Assembly: GCA_017744795.1 (NCBI GenBank)
Contig: JAGIAQ010000009.1
Location: forward strand, 1 to 64,000
Length of the DNA: 64,000 nt
Reading direction: 5' to 3'
From: Niabella sp.
Lineage (GTDB): Bacteria; Bacteroidota; Bacteroidia; Chitinophagales; Chitinophagaceae
Part shown: positions 44,544 to 52,766 of the stretch, one piece after another
Numbering within the stretch: position 1 is the first letter of the stretch
How the letters are laid out: every line of letters starts with the position of its first letter
Made by a program: the position numbers and the translations under genes
The notes under the pieces: generated by a model
What the model saw: only the letters and a program-made list of their open reading frames with translations
Told to the model about the DNA's origin: nothing
The model's database searches: none

Positions 44544-44953
44544 GTTACAAGCCTGTAAGCCGGATTCTGTACCCCCGCCACGGGCGGGGGCGGTTATCAT
44601 TTATCTGTTCAAAGAGTTACCTCAATGAATCAATCTGCCTACCCTTCCTGCCATCCCGCCGGGGCGAAATAGTGAACGGGCCGCTCACCTTTTACCAGCT
44701 GCCTGGTTAAAAGCAGGATTTACATGGCATTTCAGCATACAAGGTTTACCCGCATTCTGTATTACTACAGAACACCGTGAGCTCTTACCTCACATTTTCA
44801 CCCTCATCCTGCCTTGCGACTGGACAGTTATTTTCTGTGGCACTATCTGTTGCTCTGCCGAAACAGAACACCCGGCTGTTCACCGGTGCATTGCCCTGCG
44901 CTGTCCGGACTTTCCTTTCCCGCCGGGGCGGGAACGATAACCCGGCTTGTAAC
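44544..44953 (-). ncRNA. rnpB: RNase P RNA (bacterial type A)
   Basis: Catalytic RNA of RNase P, which matures tRNA 5' ends. The minus strand contains the universal P4 segment GGAAAGTCCGGAC near the 5' side and ACAGAATCCGGCTTA near the 3' end. The ends pair as P1: GTTACAAGC (44544-44552 in plus orientation) with GCTTGTAAC (44945-44953). The length of about 410 nt is normal for type A. A T-rich tract (ATTTTTTAAAACTTTT) follows the 3' end and may terminate it. A promoter box lies directly upstream. Confidence 0.96.
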
Positions 44954-44957
44954 GGTG

Positions 44958-44965
44958 CAAATTTA
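44958..44965 (-). promoter_or_regulatory. -7 box of rnpB
   Basis: TAAATTTG on the minus strand is an exact TAnnTTTG match ending 4 bp before P1, as expected for the start of a stable RNA. No clear -33 TTTG is visible in the AT-rich repeat upstream. Confidence 0.65.
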
Positions 44966-44980
44966 GAATGTAAAATGTAA

Positions 44981-45051
44981 AATGTAGAATTTTAAATGTA
45001 ATATGTTGTTTTATGAATGATGGTGGCATTCATTATTTTTCATTCTACATT
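44981..45051. repeat. Dispersed AT-rich repeat, family G
   Basis: AATGTAGAAT (44981-44990) is a perfect inverted match to ATTCTACATT (45042-45051). The same AATGTAGAAT core, with TTTTAAATGATG before it, occurs at 9647-9656 upstream of the FAD oxidoreductase gene. Confidence 0.5.
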
Positions 45052-45057
45052 CAATAT

Positions 45058-46083
45058 TCAATATTTAAAATGTATTTCTGTGGCGCCGTACCCATACGAC
45101 GGATGATACTGGTTTACGAAATAATTCACTTCTTTTTTTAGTCGCAGTGCGTCGTGTATTTCATCGCGCAACTTGCCCGTGCCTACTCCGTGTATGATCG
45201 TAAGCATGGGCTGCATATGGGCTACTGCCAGGTTATAAAATTTTTCAAAAGTATCCAGCTGCAGGGTCAGCATTTCAAAATTATTCATCCGGGAAGCGTT
45301 ATCTGTTAGCTTCTCAATATGCAGGTCCACAACGCTCCGCGCCGGCTCCAGGTGTTTCCTGGCCTCCTTTGCATTGTACACCTTAAATTTCTGGCTGAGC
45401 TTGCTCATGGAAATATCCATCGGGCTTTCCTCGGGCTGCCTTTCAGGGTAAACGTCAAACAGCTTTTGCGAAAAACTGGCCTCATTTTTCTTCCGTAATG
45501 TTTCAATTTTTTCAAACAGTTGTTTGGGTTTCAGCTTTACTGATGTTTCATAATGGGGCGCCTTTGTTTTGTCTGGCTTTTGCAGGGAAAATTCAAAGTC
45601 AAATGAAGGACTGTCGCTCATATCCGCAAAGGGCACATCATGCAGGTAAAAATGCTGAAAAGGAAGGATGTTGTTTTTTAATTCAAATTCCGGCTCACCA
45701 AAAAAGCCCAGTGCATATTTAAAATTATAGGCAGTATAGGTATTATTTACGAGGTGTATTTTCAGTAACTCCACTACTTCATCGCCAAACTCGTCGGTGT
45801 CAGAAACAGGAAGGAAGTTCAGCCAAATCCCATCTTCTTTACGCGGCTCCGGTGTTTTCTTTTCCTTTTTAATATCATCTATAAAGGACCGCGGCTTTGC
45901 CGGCTGCTGTTTTTTCTTTTGGGTAAAATTGCGGAAATAAGGAAAATCGATCTGATCTAAATAAACGGGAAATTTTACACCCCGCACGTCTACCATTACC
46001 ATTTTATCATTTATAAAATCAATAATGGTTCCTTCTTCTTCTGAATGCAGTATTAATACTTTATCGCCTATCTGGTATTTCAT
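45058..46083 (-). CDS. DUF2027-Smr domain protein
   Basis: The product is 341 residues: an N-terminal SH3-like DUF2027 part (KYQIGDKVLILHSEEEGTI), a middle beta-rich domain (about 95-190), and a C-terminal Smr domain with VDLHIEKL and IIHGVGTGKLRDEIH. Smr domains are nucleases found in MutS2 and ribosome-rescue factors; this stand-alone form has no MutS ATPase. Its first 23 bp overlap the 3' end of the permease gene upstream, so translation may be coupled. Confidence 0.9.
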   Translation of the reverse strand: MKYQIGDKVLILHSEEEGTIIDFINDKMVMVDVRGVKFPVYLDQIDFPYFRNFTQKKKQQPAKPRSFIDDIKKEKKTPEPRKEDGIWLNFLPVSDTDEFGDEVVELLKIHLVNNTYTAYNFKYALGFFGEPEFELKNNILPFQHFYLHDVPFADMSDSPSFDFEFSLQKPDKTKAPHYETSVKLKPKQLFEKIETLRKKNEASFSQKLFDVYPERQPEESPMDISMSKLSQKFKVYNAKEARKHLEPARSVVDLHIEKLTDNASRMNNFEMLTLQLDTFEKFYNLAVAHMQPMLTIIHGVGTGKLRDEIHDALRLKKEVNYFVNQYHPSYGYGATEIHFKY

Positions 46084-47773
46084 TTTCTACAAGGGCCAGT
46101 TTACTGTTAAAGCGGCTGTAACTGAAATATACTACCAGTCCTACCGCCAGCCATATTAAGAACCGGAGCCAGTTGGTATGACTTTCCTGGGCCATCAGGT
46201 AAAAACAGCTCACCATCCCCAGCACCGGTATTAAAGAGAATTTTTTCAGGTAAGACAATACAACTATAACAACCAGCACCAGCCAAAACAGTACCATCGG
46301 GAAGGTTTCTATTGTTGCAATGTCCTTAAAATAGGTGGGCAGCTTCACAATGATTACAGAAATAACCACTACAAACAAAGCCGGAATAATATAACGCCCG
46401 TTTATATACGGCACTTTAAACCGCGAAGCCGCTTTTTCCGGTTGTTTATCCAGCACCAGTATCCCACCGCAAACCAGTACAAATGCAAACAATGTACCGA
46501 TACTCGTAAGGGCCAGCACCGTATCCAGGTTTAAAAACAAAGCAGGAACGGCAACAACCAACCCCGTAATAATAGTAGCAAAGGAAGGCGTTTTGTATTT
46601 AGGATGGATCCTCGAAAAGGCTTTAGGCAGCAATCCGTCACGGCTCATGCTCATCCATATCCGGGGCTGTCCCATCTGGAACACCAGCAATACGCTTGCG
46701 GTTGCAAAGATGGCGCTCACGGCCACTACCGCAGAAATGAATTTTAGCCCACGCATATCGAACACCATTGCCAGAGGGTCGCCCACATTCAAACGAGTAT
46801 AAGGAACCATTCCTGTAAGCACCAATGCCAGCAATACATATAAAATGGTGCAAATGATCAGCGAGTAGATCATACCTTTAGGCAGATCCGTTTGGGGATC
46901 TCTGCATTCCTCCGCCGTGGTGGAAATAGCATCAAACCCAATATAGGCAAAGAACACAGCCGACACCCCTTTTAAAATACCACCGATGCCGGTAGGTGTA
47001 AAAGGCGACCAGTTATCGGGGTTTACATAAAAGGCTCCCAGCACAATCACAACAAATATAACGGCGAGCTTCAGCCCCACCATAAAGTTGCTGGCGTTCC
47101 GGGACTCTTTCACTCCAACAAAAACAATGTAGGTGATCACTACCACAATAAACAATGCTGGCAGATCCATAATAATACGTAACCCGGCGATCTGCGGCGC
47201 ATTCGTCCAGGCGGCTACTTTTTCAGCCAGGGCCGCATCCATCCCTGGCACCACCTGGTGCAGGCCAGTAGCGGCCGCTTCGGCGAAGCCCCGTTTGGCC
47301 GTGATATAATCCATCGTAAGCCAGTCGGGGATATGAATACCTATTTTGTCAGTAAGGTGAGTAAAATAATCGCTCCAGGAAATAGCCACCGCAATATTGC
47401 CGATAGCATATTCCATCAAAAGATCCCAGCCGATGATCCAGGCAAAGATCTCCCCGAATGCAACATAAGAATAGGTATACGCGCTGCCCGAAACCGGCAC
47501 TGTTGAAGCAAACTGCGCATAGCACAACGCTGCAAACCCACAGGCTATCGCCGTAAAAATATACAGGAACACCACACCCGGGCCCCCTTCTGCAGAAGCC
47601 TTGCCGATACTGCTGAACACACCGGCTCCAATTACAGCTGCCACACCCAGCGCAGTAAGGTCCCTTACACCCAGTACTTTCTTCAGCCCCGAGCTATGTG
47701 CGTCTGTGAGACCGCTCTCTGCTTCCTTTAATATGAGTTGCACCGATTTTTTTCGCAGTAGTGGATTGGGCAT
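46061..47773 (-). CDS. APC-family amino acid permease
   Basis: Transporter of 570 residues with about 12-14 membrane helices. The first helix motif GAGVFSSIGKAS (about 44-55) and the sequence ECRDPQTDLPKGMIYSL after helix six are typical of cationic amino acid transporter-like APC permeases. A long loop of about 70 residues after helix three is larger than usual. It is in an operon with the polyprenyl synthase gene (11 bp upstream) and the Smr gene (overlap). Substrate is not assigned. Confidence 0.93.
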   Translation of the reverse strand: MPNPLLRKKSVQLILKEAESGLTDAHSSGLKKVLGVRDLTALGVAAVIGAGVFSSIGKASAEGGPGVVFLYIFTAIACGFAALCYAQFASTVPVSGSAYTYSYVAFGEIFAWIIGWDLLMEYAIGNIAVAISWSDYFTHLTDKIGIHIPDWLTMDYITAKRGFAEAAATGLHQVVPGMDAALAEKVAAWTNAPQIAGLRIIMDLPALFIVVVITYIVFVGVKESRNASNFMVGLKLAVIFVVIVLGAFYVNPDNWSPFTPTGIGGILKGVSAVFFAYIGFDAISTTAEECRDPQTDLPKGMIYSLIICTILYVLLALVLTGMVPYTRLNVGDPLAMVFDMRGLKFISAVVAVSAIFATASVLLVFQMGQPRIWMSMSRDGLLPKAFSRIHPKYKTPSFATIITGLVVAVPALFLNLDTVLALTSIGTLFAFVLVCGGILVLDKQPEKAASRFKVPYINGRYIIPALFVVVISVIIVKLPTYFKDIATIETFPMVLFWLVLVVIVVLSYLKKFSLIPVLGMVSCFYLMAQESHTNWLRFLIWLAVGLVVYFSYSRFNSKLALVENEIPDRR

Positions 47774-47784
47774 ACGATAATTGA

Positions 47785-48750
47785 TTAATGCTCTCTTTTT
47801 ACTAGTTGCTGCGCAAGCTCTTTTAATGGGGCTTTTCTTTTTGACACCACTGCCATATCGTCAAAATGCTGTAACGCCTCGTTCAGGAACCGGCTTTTTA
47901 ACTCCAGCGCCCATTCATCCACTTTGCAATCGCGGTAGATCTTTAAAACCTTCTCCACTTTTTCGGGTTCATTTCCTGCCAGCAATTGATCCAGTTCCCG
48001 TTTTTGAGCGCCGGTTGCCGTTTGTAATGCCCGTATCAGTAAAAACGTCTTTTTGTTAGCCAAAATATCGCCGCCGGCCTGTTTCCCGAATTTCTCCGGG
48101 TCACCAAAGGCATCCAGGTAATCATCCTGCATCTGGAACGCCAGTCCGATCTTTTTCCCGGCCTGATACAGCAGGTCCAGGTTCCCCAGGCTGCTACCGC
48201 CCAAAATGCCGCCCAGTTGAAGGCTTGCCGCCAGCAGCACCGAAGTTTTTTGAGTGATCATTTTCAGATATTCGTCAAAGGTGACATCCGTTCGCTGTTC
48301 AAAATCCATATCCAGCTGCTGCCCTTCGCAAACTTCAGCCGCGGTCTGACTAAAAAGATGCAGGACACGCTGAATCAATGATACATCAATAGCACCGATA
48401 TATTGGTAAGCCTTTATCAGCATCACATCTCCCGCCAGGAGCGCCGTGCTTTCATTGTATTTGGTATGTACTGTTGGTTTACCTCTTCTCAACGGGGCCT
48501 TGTCCATAATATCATCATGGATCAGCGTAAAATTATGAAACAGCTCAATGGCCGCAGCAACCTGCCAGGCATCCCGGCTGATCGCTCCAAATAGTTCATT
48601 GGCCATTAAGCATAAAATGGGACGTAATCTTTTTCCGCCCAGCGACAAAAAATAATCATTGGGTTCATATAAGGTCCGGGGGGCGTTTGGAAAATGCGAT
48701 TTGTCAAACTTCTCTGAGAACAATGCCGATAATTCTTCAAATGTATGCAT
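47785..48750 (-). CDS. Polyprenyl (geranylgeranyl/farnesyl-type) diphosphate synthase
   Basis: All-alpha prenyl chain synthase of 321 residues that condenses isopentenyl diphosphate units. The first aspartate-rich motif is DDIMD (79-83) followed by RRG; the second is DDYLD near residue 203 in FQMDDYLDAFGD. Product length depends on residues before the first motif (HNFTLIH), which suggests a short or medium chain, but this is uncertain. It is first in an operon with the APC permease and Smr genes, and its gap upstream contains a family A repeat. Confidence 0.93.
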   Translation of the reverse strand: MHTFEELSALFSEKFDKSHFPNAPRTLYEPNDYFLSLGGKRLRPILCLMANELFGAISRDAWQVAAAIELFHNFTLIHDDIMDKAPLRRGKPTVHTKYNESTALLAGDVMLIKAYQYIGAIDVSLIQRVLHLFSQTAAEVCEGQQLDMDFEQRTDVTFDEYLKMITQKTSVLLAASLQLGGILGGSSLGNLDLLYQAGKKIGLAFQMQDDYLDAFGDPEKFGKQAGGDILANKKTFLLIRALQTATGAQKRELDQLLAGNEPEKVEKVLKIYRDCKVDEWALELKSRFLNEALQHFDDMAVVSKRKAPLKELAQQLVKREH

Positions 48751-48847
48751 GCCTCAAAAATAGTGGTTCTTCCTCAATTATCGCTTTTTTGGGGCTTTGG
48801 GCGGCAGGATTCTTCTCCAACTACAGTCCGCCGCCCGCCTCCTATCC

Positions 48848-48866
48848 CCCGCTTTCGGCGGGGGTA
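48848..48866. other. GC-rich hairpin in the gap upstream of the prenyl synthase gene
   Basis: CCCCCGC-TTTCG-GCGGGGG is a perfect 7-bp hairpin. It is in the 5' region of the prenyl synthase gene (start at 48750) and about 190 bp past the rnr stop. Without a U-run it is not a clear terminator; the role is unknown. Confidence 0.4.
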
Positions 48867-48925
48867 TATCCGGCTAAGCGGCGCAGCCCGTCAGCGATGG
48901 AATTGCTATCGGCAACATGTTAAAG

Positions 48926-49030
48926 CTTGGCAATGCCACGAATGCACGAATAGGGCAAAGATGCGCATATCTCAGATTTGCCAAGTGCCAGCATACGCAT
49001 CAAATATATATTCGTGAATTCGTGGCCAAG
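48926..49030. repeat. Dispersed palindromic element, family A, short copy
   Basis: Outer arms CTTGG/CCAAG, then GCCACGAATGCACGAATA (48935-48952) facing TATTCGTGAATTCGTGGC (49009-49026); the arms differ at one base. Inner GATGCG/CGCATC also pair. It sits just past the rnr stop. Confidence 0.7.
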
Positions 49031-49039
49031 TTCATTTGC

Positions 49040-51034
49040 TCATTTTTTCTTGCTACCGCGCGTCTTCTTTGGTGCAGCGGGCGCTTCGGGTTTCACCCAA
49101 TGGTAATCCAAAACTCTTTTTTCAATATTTGCCGCTACAACCTGTATCCGCACCTTATCGCCCATCGTAAATTTGGTGCCGGTGCGCATACCGACCAGCG
49201 CATAGTCAGCTTCCGAATGTTTAAAGGAATCATATTCTGCCAGGCTGGTCATGCTTACCATACCCTCACATAGATGATCCACTGTTTCTGCCCAGAAACC
49301 AAACTTGGACACGCCGCTCACAATCGCATCAAAAGTTTCGCCCACAAACTGCTGCATGTATTCTACTTGTTTATATTTATTAGCACTGCGCTCGGCTTCC
49401 ATAGCAGCGCGTTCTCTTTCACTGCAATGCTTGCATTTTTCTTCCAGCTTTTTATCAGCACGGGCGCGGTCTTCCAGGATCTCTTCCAGGATGCGGTGCA
49501 CCATGATGTCCGGGTAGCGGCGTATCGGCGAAGTGAAATGGCAGTAATTCTCGAACCCCAGCCCATAGTGCCCGATGTTGGAGGACGTGTATTTGGCTTT
49601 TGCCATGGTACGGATGCCCAGCTGCTGCAGCACCGCTTCTTCGGGCCGGCCTTTTATGTCTTTGAGCAGTTTATCAAAAGAAGCGGCGATTGATTCGGCG
49701 CTGGAAATATCAAATTTATAGCCGAATTTATTGGCAAATGCCACAAAAGGCAACAGCTTTTCTTCGTCCGGCGTATCATGTATGCGGTACGGGAAGGGCA
49801 GCGTTTTATTATTGATCTTTACTTTGGATGCTGATTCTGCCACGTATTTATTCGCCAACAGCATCAGCTCCTCTATCAGCTGGTTGGCTTCTTTGCTTAC
49901 TTTGAGCATAATACCTACCGGTACGCCATTTTCGTCCAGCTTAAACCGTACTTCGGTCGAGTTAAAATTGATCGCCCCTTCGTCAAAACGGTTCTGGCGC
50001 AGCCGCTGCGATAATTTATGCACCGTAAGCAGCTCCGCTGCGTTATCCCCTTCTCCTGTTTCTATGATCTGCTGTGCGTCTTCATAGGTGTACCTCCGGT
50101 TGGAGTGAATAACCGTTTTCCCCAACCAGTATTGCTTCACTTCGGCCTTGTCATTCAATTGAAATATCGCCGAGAAGGTCAATTTATCTTCATTGGGTCG
50201 TAAGGAGCACAACACATTAGAAATATGTTCCGGCAGCATCGGGTTTACTCGATCTGGCAGGTAAACGGACGTAGCGCGCTGGTACGCTTCATCATCCAAT
50301 GCGGTACCGGGGGTCACATAATGACTTACATCGGCTATATGCACGCCTACTTCGTAATTTCCATTTTTTAAAACGCGGAAGGAAATGGCATCATCAAAAT
50401 CCTTGGCGTCTTCGGGATCAATGGTAAAGGTCAGGATCCCCCGCACATCCTTGCGCTTGGCAAGGTCCTCCTTCGTGATCACATCCGGAATGCGATTGGC
50501 AACTTCCATGGTTTCATCAGAAAAAGATAAAGGAAATCCTTTTTCCAGCAAGGTTTCCTTCATCGCTATATCGCTGGCCCGGGCCTCATCCAATATAGAA
50601 AGGATTGTTCCTACCGGTCGTTTATCTTCTTTTTCCCAGCGCAGCATTTTGGCAACCACTTTTTGACCATTCAGCGCCCCGTTCAGGTTTTCCTCTGGTA
50701 TATAAATATCAGGCAGCCCTTTTTCTCTGTCGCCCACAACAAAACCAAAACCCCGGTTCATTTGCAGGGAGCCGATAAATTCGGTTCTGCCCCGCTGCAC
50801 CACTTCCGTGATCTTGCCTTTCAGTTTTGCGTCAAAACCAGAGGTCAGCTTTACCCGAACCGTATCGCCATCCATCGCATTGCGCAGGTCTTCCGGGCGG
50901 ATCATTATATCTTCTTCCAGATTCGGTACAATCACAAACCCGCGCCCCGACTTTGTAACTTCCAGTACACCTTTCAACAATTGTTCACTACCGGAGCTTG
51001 CTTTGGGTTTTCTTTTTTTTGTTTTTTTTGCCAT
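49040..51034 (-). CDS. rnr: Ribonuclease R
   Basis: 3'-5' exoribonuclease of 664 residues that degrades structured RNA. Cold-shock-like OB domains fill about 20-170; the RNB catalytic domain has the metal-binding aspartates in DPEDAKDFDDAIS near residue 213; the C-terminal S1 domain contains FDAIVSGVSKFGFWAE. Lysine-rich tails lie at both ends. It is shorter than the E. coli enzyme because the N-terminal helix domain is absent. It lies 8 bp after lpxK in one operon. Confidence 0.95.
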   Translation of the reverse strand: MAKKTKKRKPKASSGSEQLLKGVLEVTKSGRGFVIVPNLEEDIMIRPEDLRNAMDGDTVRVKLTSGFDAKLKGKITEVVQRGRTEFIGSLQMNRGFGFVVGDREKGLPDIYIPEENLNGALNGQKVVAKMLRWEKEDKRPVGTILSILDEARASDIAMKETLLEKGFPLSFSDETMEVANRIPDVITKEDLAKRKDVRGILTFTIDPEDAKDFDDAISFRVLKNGNYEVGVHIADVSHYVTPGTALDDEAYQRATSVYLPDRVNPMLPEHISNVLCSLRPNEDKLTFSAIFQLNDKAEVKQYWLGKTVIHSNRRYTYEDAQQIIETGEGDNAAELLTVHKLSQRLRQNRFDEGAINFNSTEVRFKLDENGVPVGIMLKVSKEANQLIEELMLLANKYVAESASKVKINNKTLPFPYRIHDTPDEEKLLPFVAFANKFGYKFDISSAESIAASFDKLLKDIKGRPEEAVLQQLGIRTMAKAKYTSSNIGHYGLGFENYCHFTSPIRRYPDIMVHRILEEILEDRARADKKLEEKCKHCSERERAAMEAERSANKYKQVEYMQQFVGETFDAIVSGVSKFGFWAETVDHLCEGMVSMTSLAEYDSFKHSEADYALVGMRTGTKFTMGDKVRIQVVAANIEKRVLDYHWVKPEAPAAPKKTRGSKKK

Positions 51035-51042
51035 ACCGTCTT

Positions 51043-52110
51043 CTAAGGTTTTTCAAATTTTTTGATAAAATCAGCAATCAAGATATTAAATTTTTCCATG
51101 CCGCCAAACAAAAAGCGGTGCCTTACCGGTAGCGCATAAACCGGAAAATGCTGTAATTGTTCTTTAAATTGCTGCAGGCGTGTACTGTCTTTCTCTGTTG
51201 TGATCATCGCCGCCGTACCGGCAGGCAGCCCTTTAAAAGCCTGCAGAATGCGATCAATATCGGGTTCCTGAAAATCATAATGATCATCAAAATAAAAGGG
51301 CACAATGGCTTTACCATGCTTCTCCAATTCTGTTTGGAGGGGAAGTGGATTGGCTATGCCCGTAACCAGCAACAGGGTTTTAACAGAATCGAAATGCAGC
51401 TCCGTTCCGCCGAAAACCGGCACCGGTGGATCGTACGCGAGGGTTGCATAAAACAATGCCTGCTGTTCCTTAAGTTGGATGGACCGGGTTGCCAGATGCG
51501 CCGCGTCCTGTGTTAAACGTTCCGGGCATTTGGTTACCACGATGCACTGGGCACGGGTGTAGTTGGAGCGCAGGTCACGCAGTTGCCCGGCGGGCAAATA
51601 ATAGTCTCCTGTAAATATATTAGTAAATTCCGTAAGCAGAATGTTGAACCCGGCTTTAACCGCCCGATGCTGAAAGGCGTCGTCCAGGATGATCACTTCA
51701 GGTTTTTGATCGGGTAAAATAGTTTGCATTGCCTCCGCGCGGCGCTCTCCGACGGCAACGGTAACGGCAGGAAATTTTTGGTGAAACTGCATTGGTTCGT
51801 CGCCAAGGTGGGCAGCGGTGCTGTTACGATCAGCAACAAGCACTCCTTTGGTTTTTCTGCCATAACCGCGACTAACCACTGCAATTTTATATTGGTCTTT
51901 TAACAGCCGTACCAGGTATTCAACCATAGGTGATTTGCCGGTACCTCCTACGGAAAGGTTCCCGATGCAGATAACCGGAAGTGAAAAAGAGGTCGATTGC
52001 TTTAATCCCGAATCATATAAAAAATTAAAAAACCGGACACCGGTAAGATAAAGCCAGGAAACGGGTAGTAACAGTTTATTCTTTTTTTTGATAAGGTTTT
52101 TAAAACTCAT
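51043..52110 (-). CDS. lpxK: Tetraacyldisaccharide 4'-kinase
   Basis: Phosphorylates the 4' position of the lipid A disaccharide at the inner membrane. The product is 355 residues. A hydrophobic N-terminus (about 13-32) anchors it; the P-loop is in NLSVGGTGKSP near residue 51-61, and the later SRGYGRKTKG and ILDDAFQHR segments are family hallmarks. It confirms an LPS-bearing outer membrane. Its start overlaps the cycloligase gene by 11 bp. Confidence 0.95.
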   Translation of the reverse strand: MSFKNLIKKKNKLLLPVSWLYLTGVRFFNFLYDSGLKQSTSFSLPVICIGNLSVGGTGKSPMVEYLVRLLKDQYKIAVVSRGYGRKTKGVLVADRNSTAAHLGDEPMQFHQKFPAVTVAVGERRAEAMQTILPDQKPEVIILDDAFQHRAVKAGFNILLTEFTNIFTGDYYLPAGQLRDLRSNYTRAQCIVVTKCPERLTQDAAHLATRSIQLKEQQALFYATLAYDPPVPVFGGTELHFDSVKTLLLVTGIANPLPLQTELEKHGKAIVPFYFDDHYDFQEPDIDRILQAFKGLPAGTAAMITTEKDSTRLQQFKEQLQHFPVYALPVRHRFLFGGMEKFNILIADFIKKFEKP

Positions 52111-52669
52111 AAATCTCCTGCGGAGTGATACAATAGTTTAAAGGTATGTCAAATTCATCAGTGTCCTCAATTTTGGGGATCGGCTCAAAATAACTTAACC
52201 CTATTTTAATAGCATCCGGCCGTGCCAGTTTCAGGTATCGGTCATATACGCCTCTGCCGTAGCCCACACGGAACCCCGCTTCATCAAAGCCCAGCAGGGG
52301 AACCAGGATCAGGTCAAAGCTTTCCGGGGCGGCCGCCTGCCCATTTTCCGGTTCGCTGATGCCCAAATTATTTACTTCGAAAAAAGTAGTTTCTGTAATC
52401 CGGATGGCATTCATGATCCCTTTTTGCTGATCAAAAACAGGGTAAGCGATCTGCATTCCTGGGTTGCGGAATTCCAGGTAACCCAACAGCGCATCGGTGC
52501 TGACCTCCTTTTTACCCTCCATTGCAGCATAAGTAAGCACAGCGTGAACCGGTGGTAATGCCAGCTGCTGAAATTGAATCAATAACAGGTCGTCCCAGAC
52601 CCGTTGCTCCCTGGCGCTGATCGCCCTGCGCTTTTGCAGGTATATTTTCCTGACCTCAGTTTTTAGCAT
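52100..52669 (-). CDS. 5-formyltetrahydrofolate cyclo-ligase
   Basis: Converts 5-formyl-THF to 5,10-methenyl-THF using ATP. The product is 189 residues from ATG 52669 (MLKTEVRKIYLQKRR); the ATG at 52684 is also possible. The C-terminal hallmark LVPLLGFDEAGFRVGYGRGVYDRYL and the N-terminal R-rich helix are visible. It is first in the operon with lpxK and rnr. Stand-alone members are sometimes annotated Fau/YgfA. Confidence 0.93.
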   Translation of the reverse strand: MLKTEVRKIYLQKRRAISAREQRVWDDLLLIQFQQLALPPVHAVLTYAAMEGKKEVSTDALLGYLEFRNPGMQIAYPVFDQQKGIMNAIRITETTFFEVNNLGISEPENGQAAAPESFDLILVPLLGFDEAGFRVGYGRGVYDRYLKLARPDAIKIGLSYFEPIPKIEDTDEFDIPLNYCITPQEIYEF

Positions 52670-52704
52670 TAGTAAAAATAACAAAAACCGGCCATGCGAG
52701 GTTT

Positions 52705-52756
52705 ATCGCCTCCGGCGATGTTTTAAAACATTAAGAATTAAGGTTCATTAAGGGAA
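52705..52756. repeat. Repeats of family I (copy 2) and family F (copy 2)
   Basis: ATCGCC-TCC-GGCGAT (52705-52719) is the exact reverse complement of 5017-5031. It is followed by CATTAAG-AATTAAGG-TTCATTAAGG (52729-52753), related to the hairpin at 16258-16320. The gap lies between the GH172 stop and the cycloligase start. Confidence 0.5.
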
Positions 52757-52766
52757 AACGGGTAGG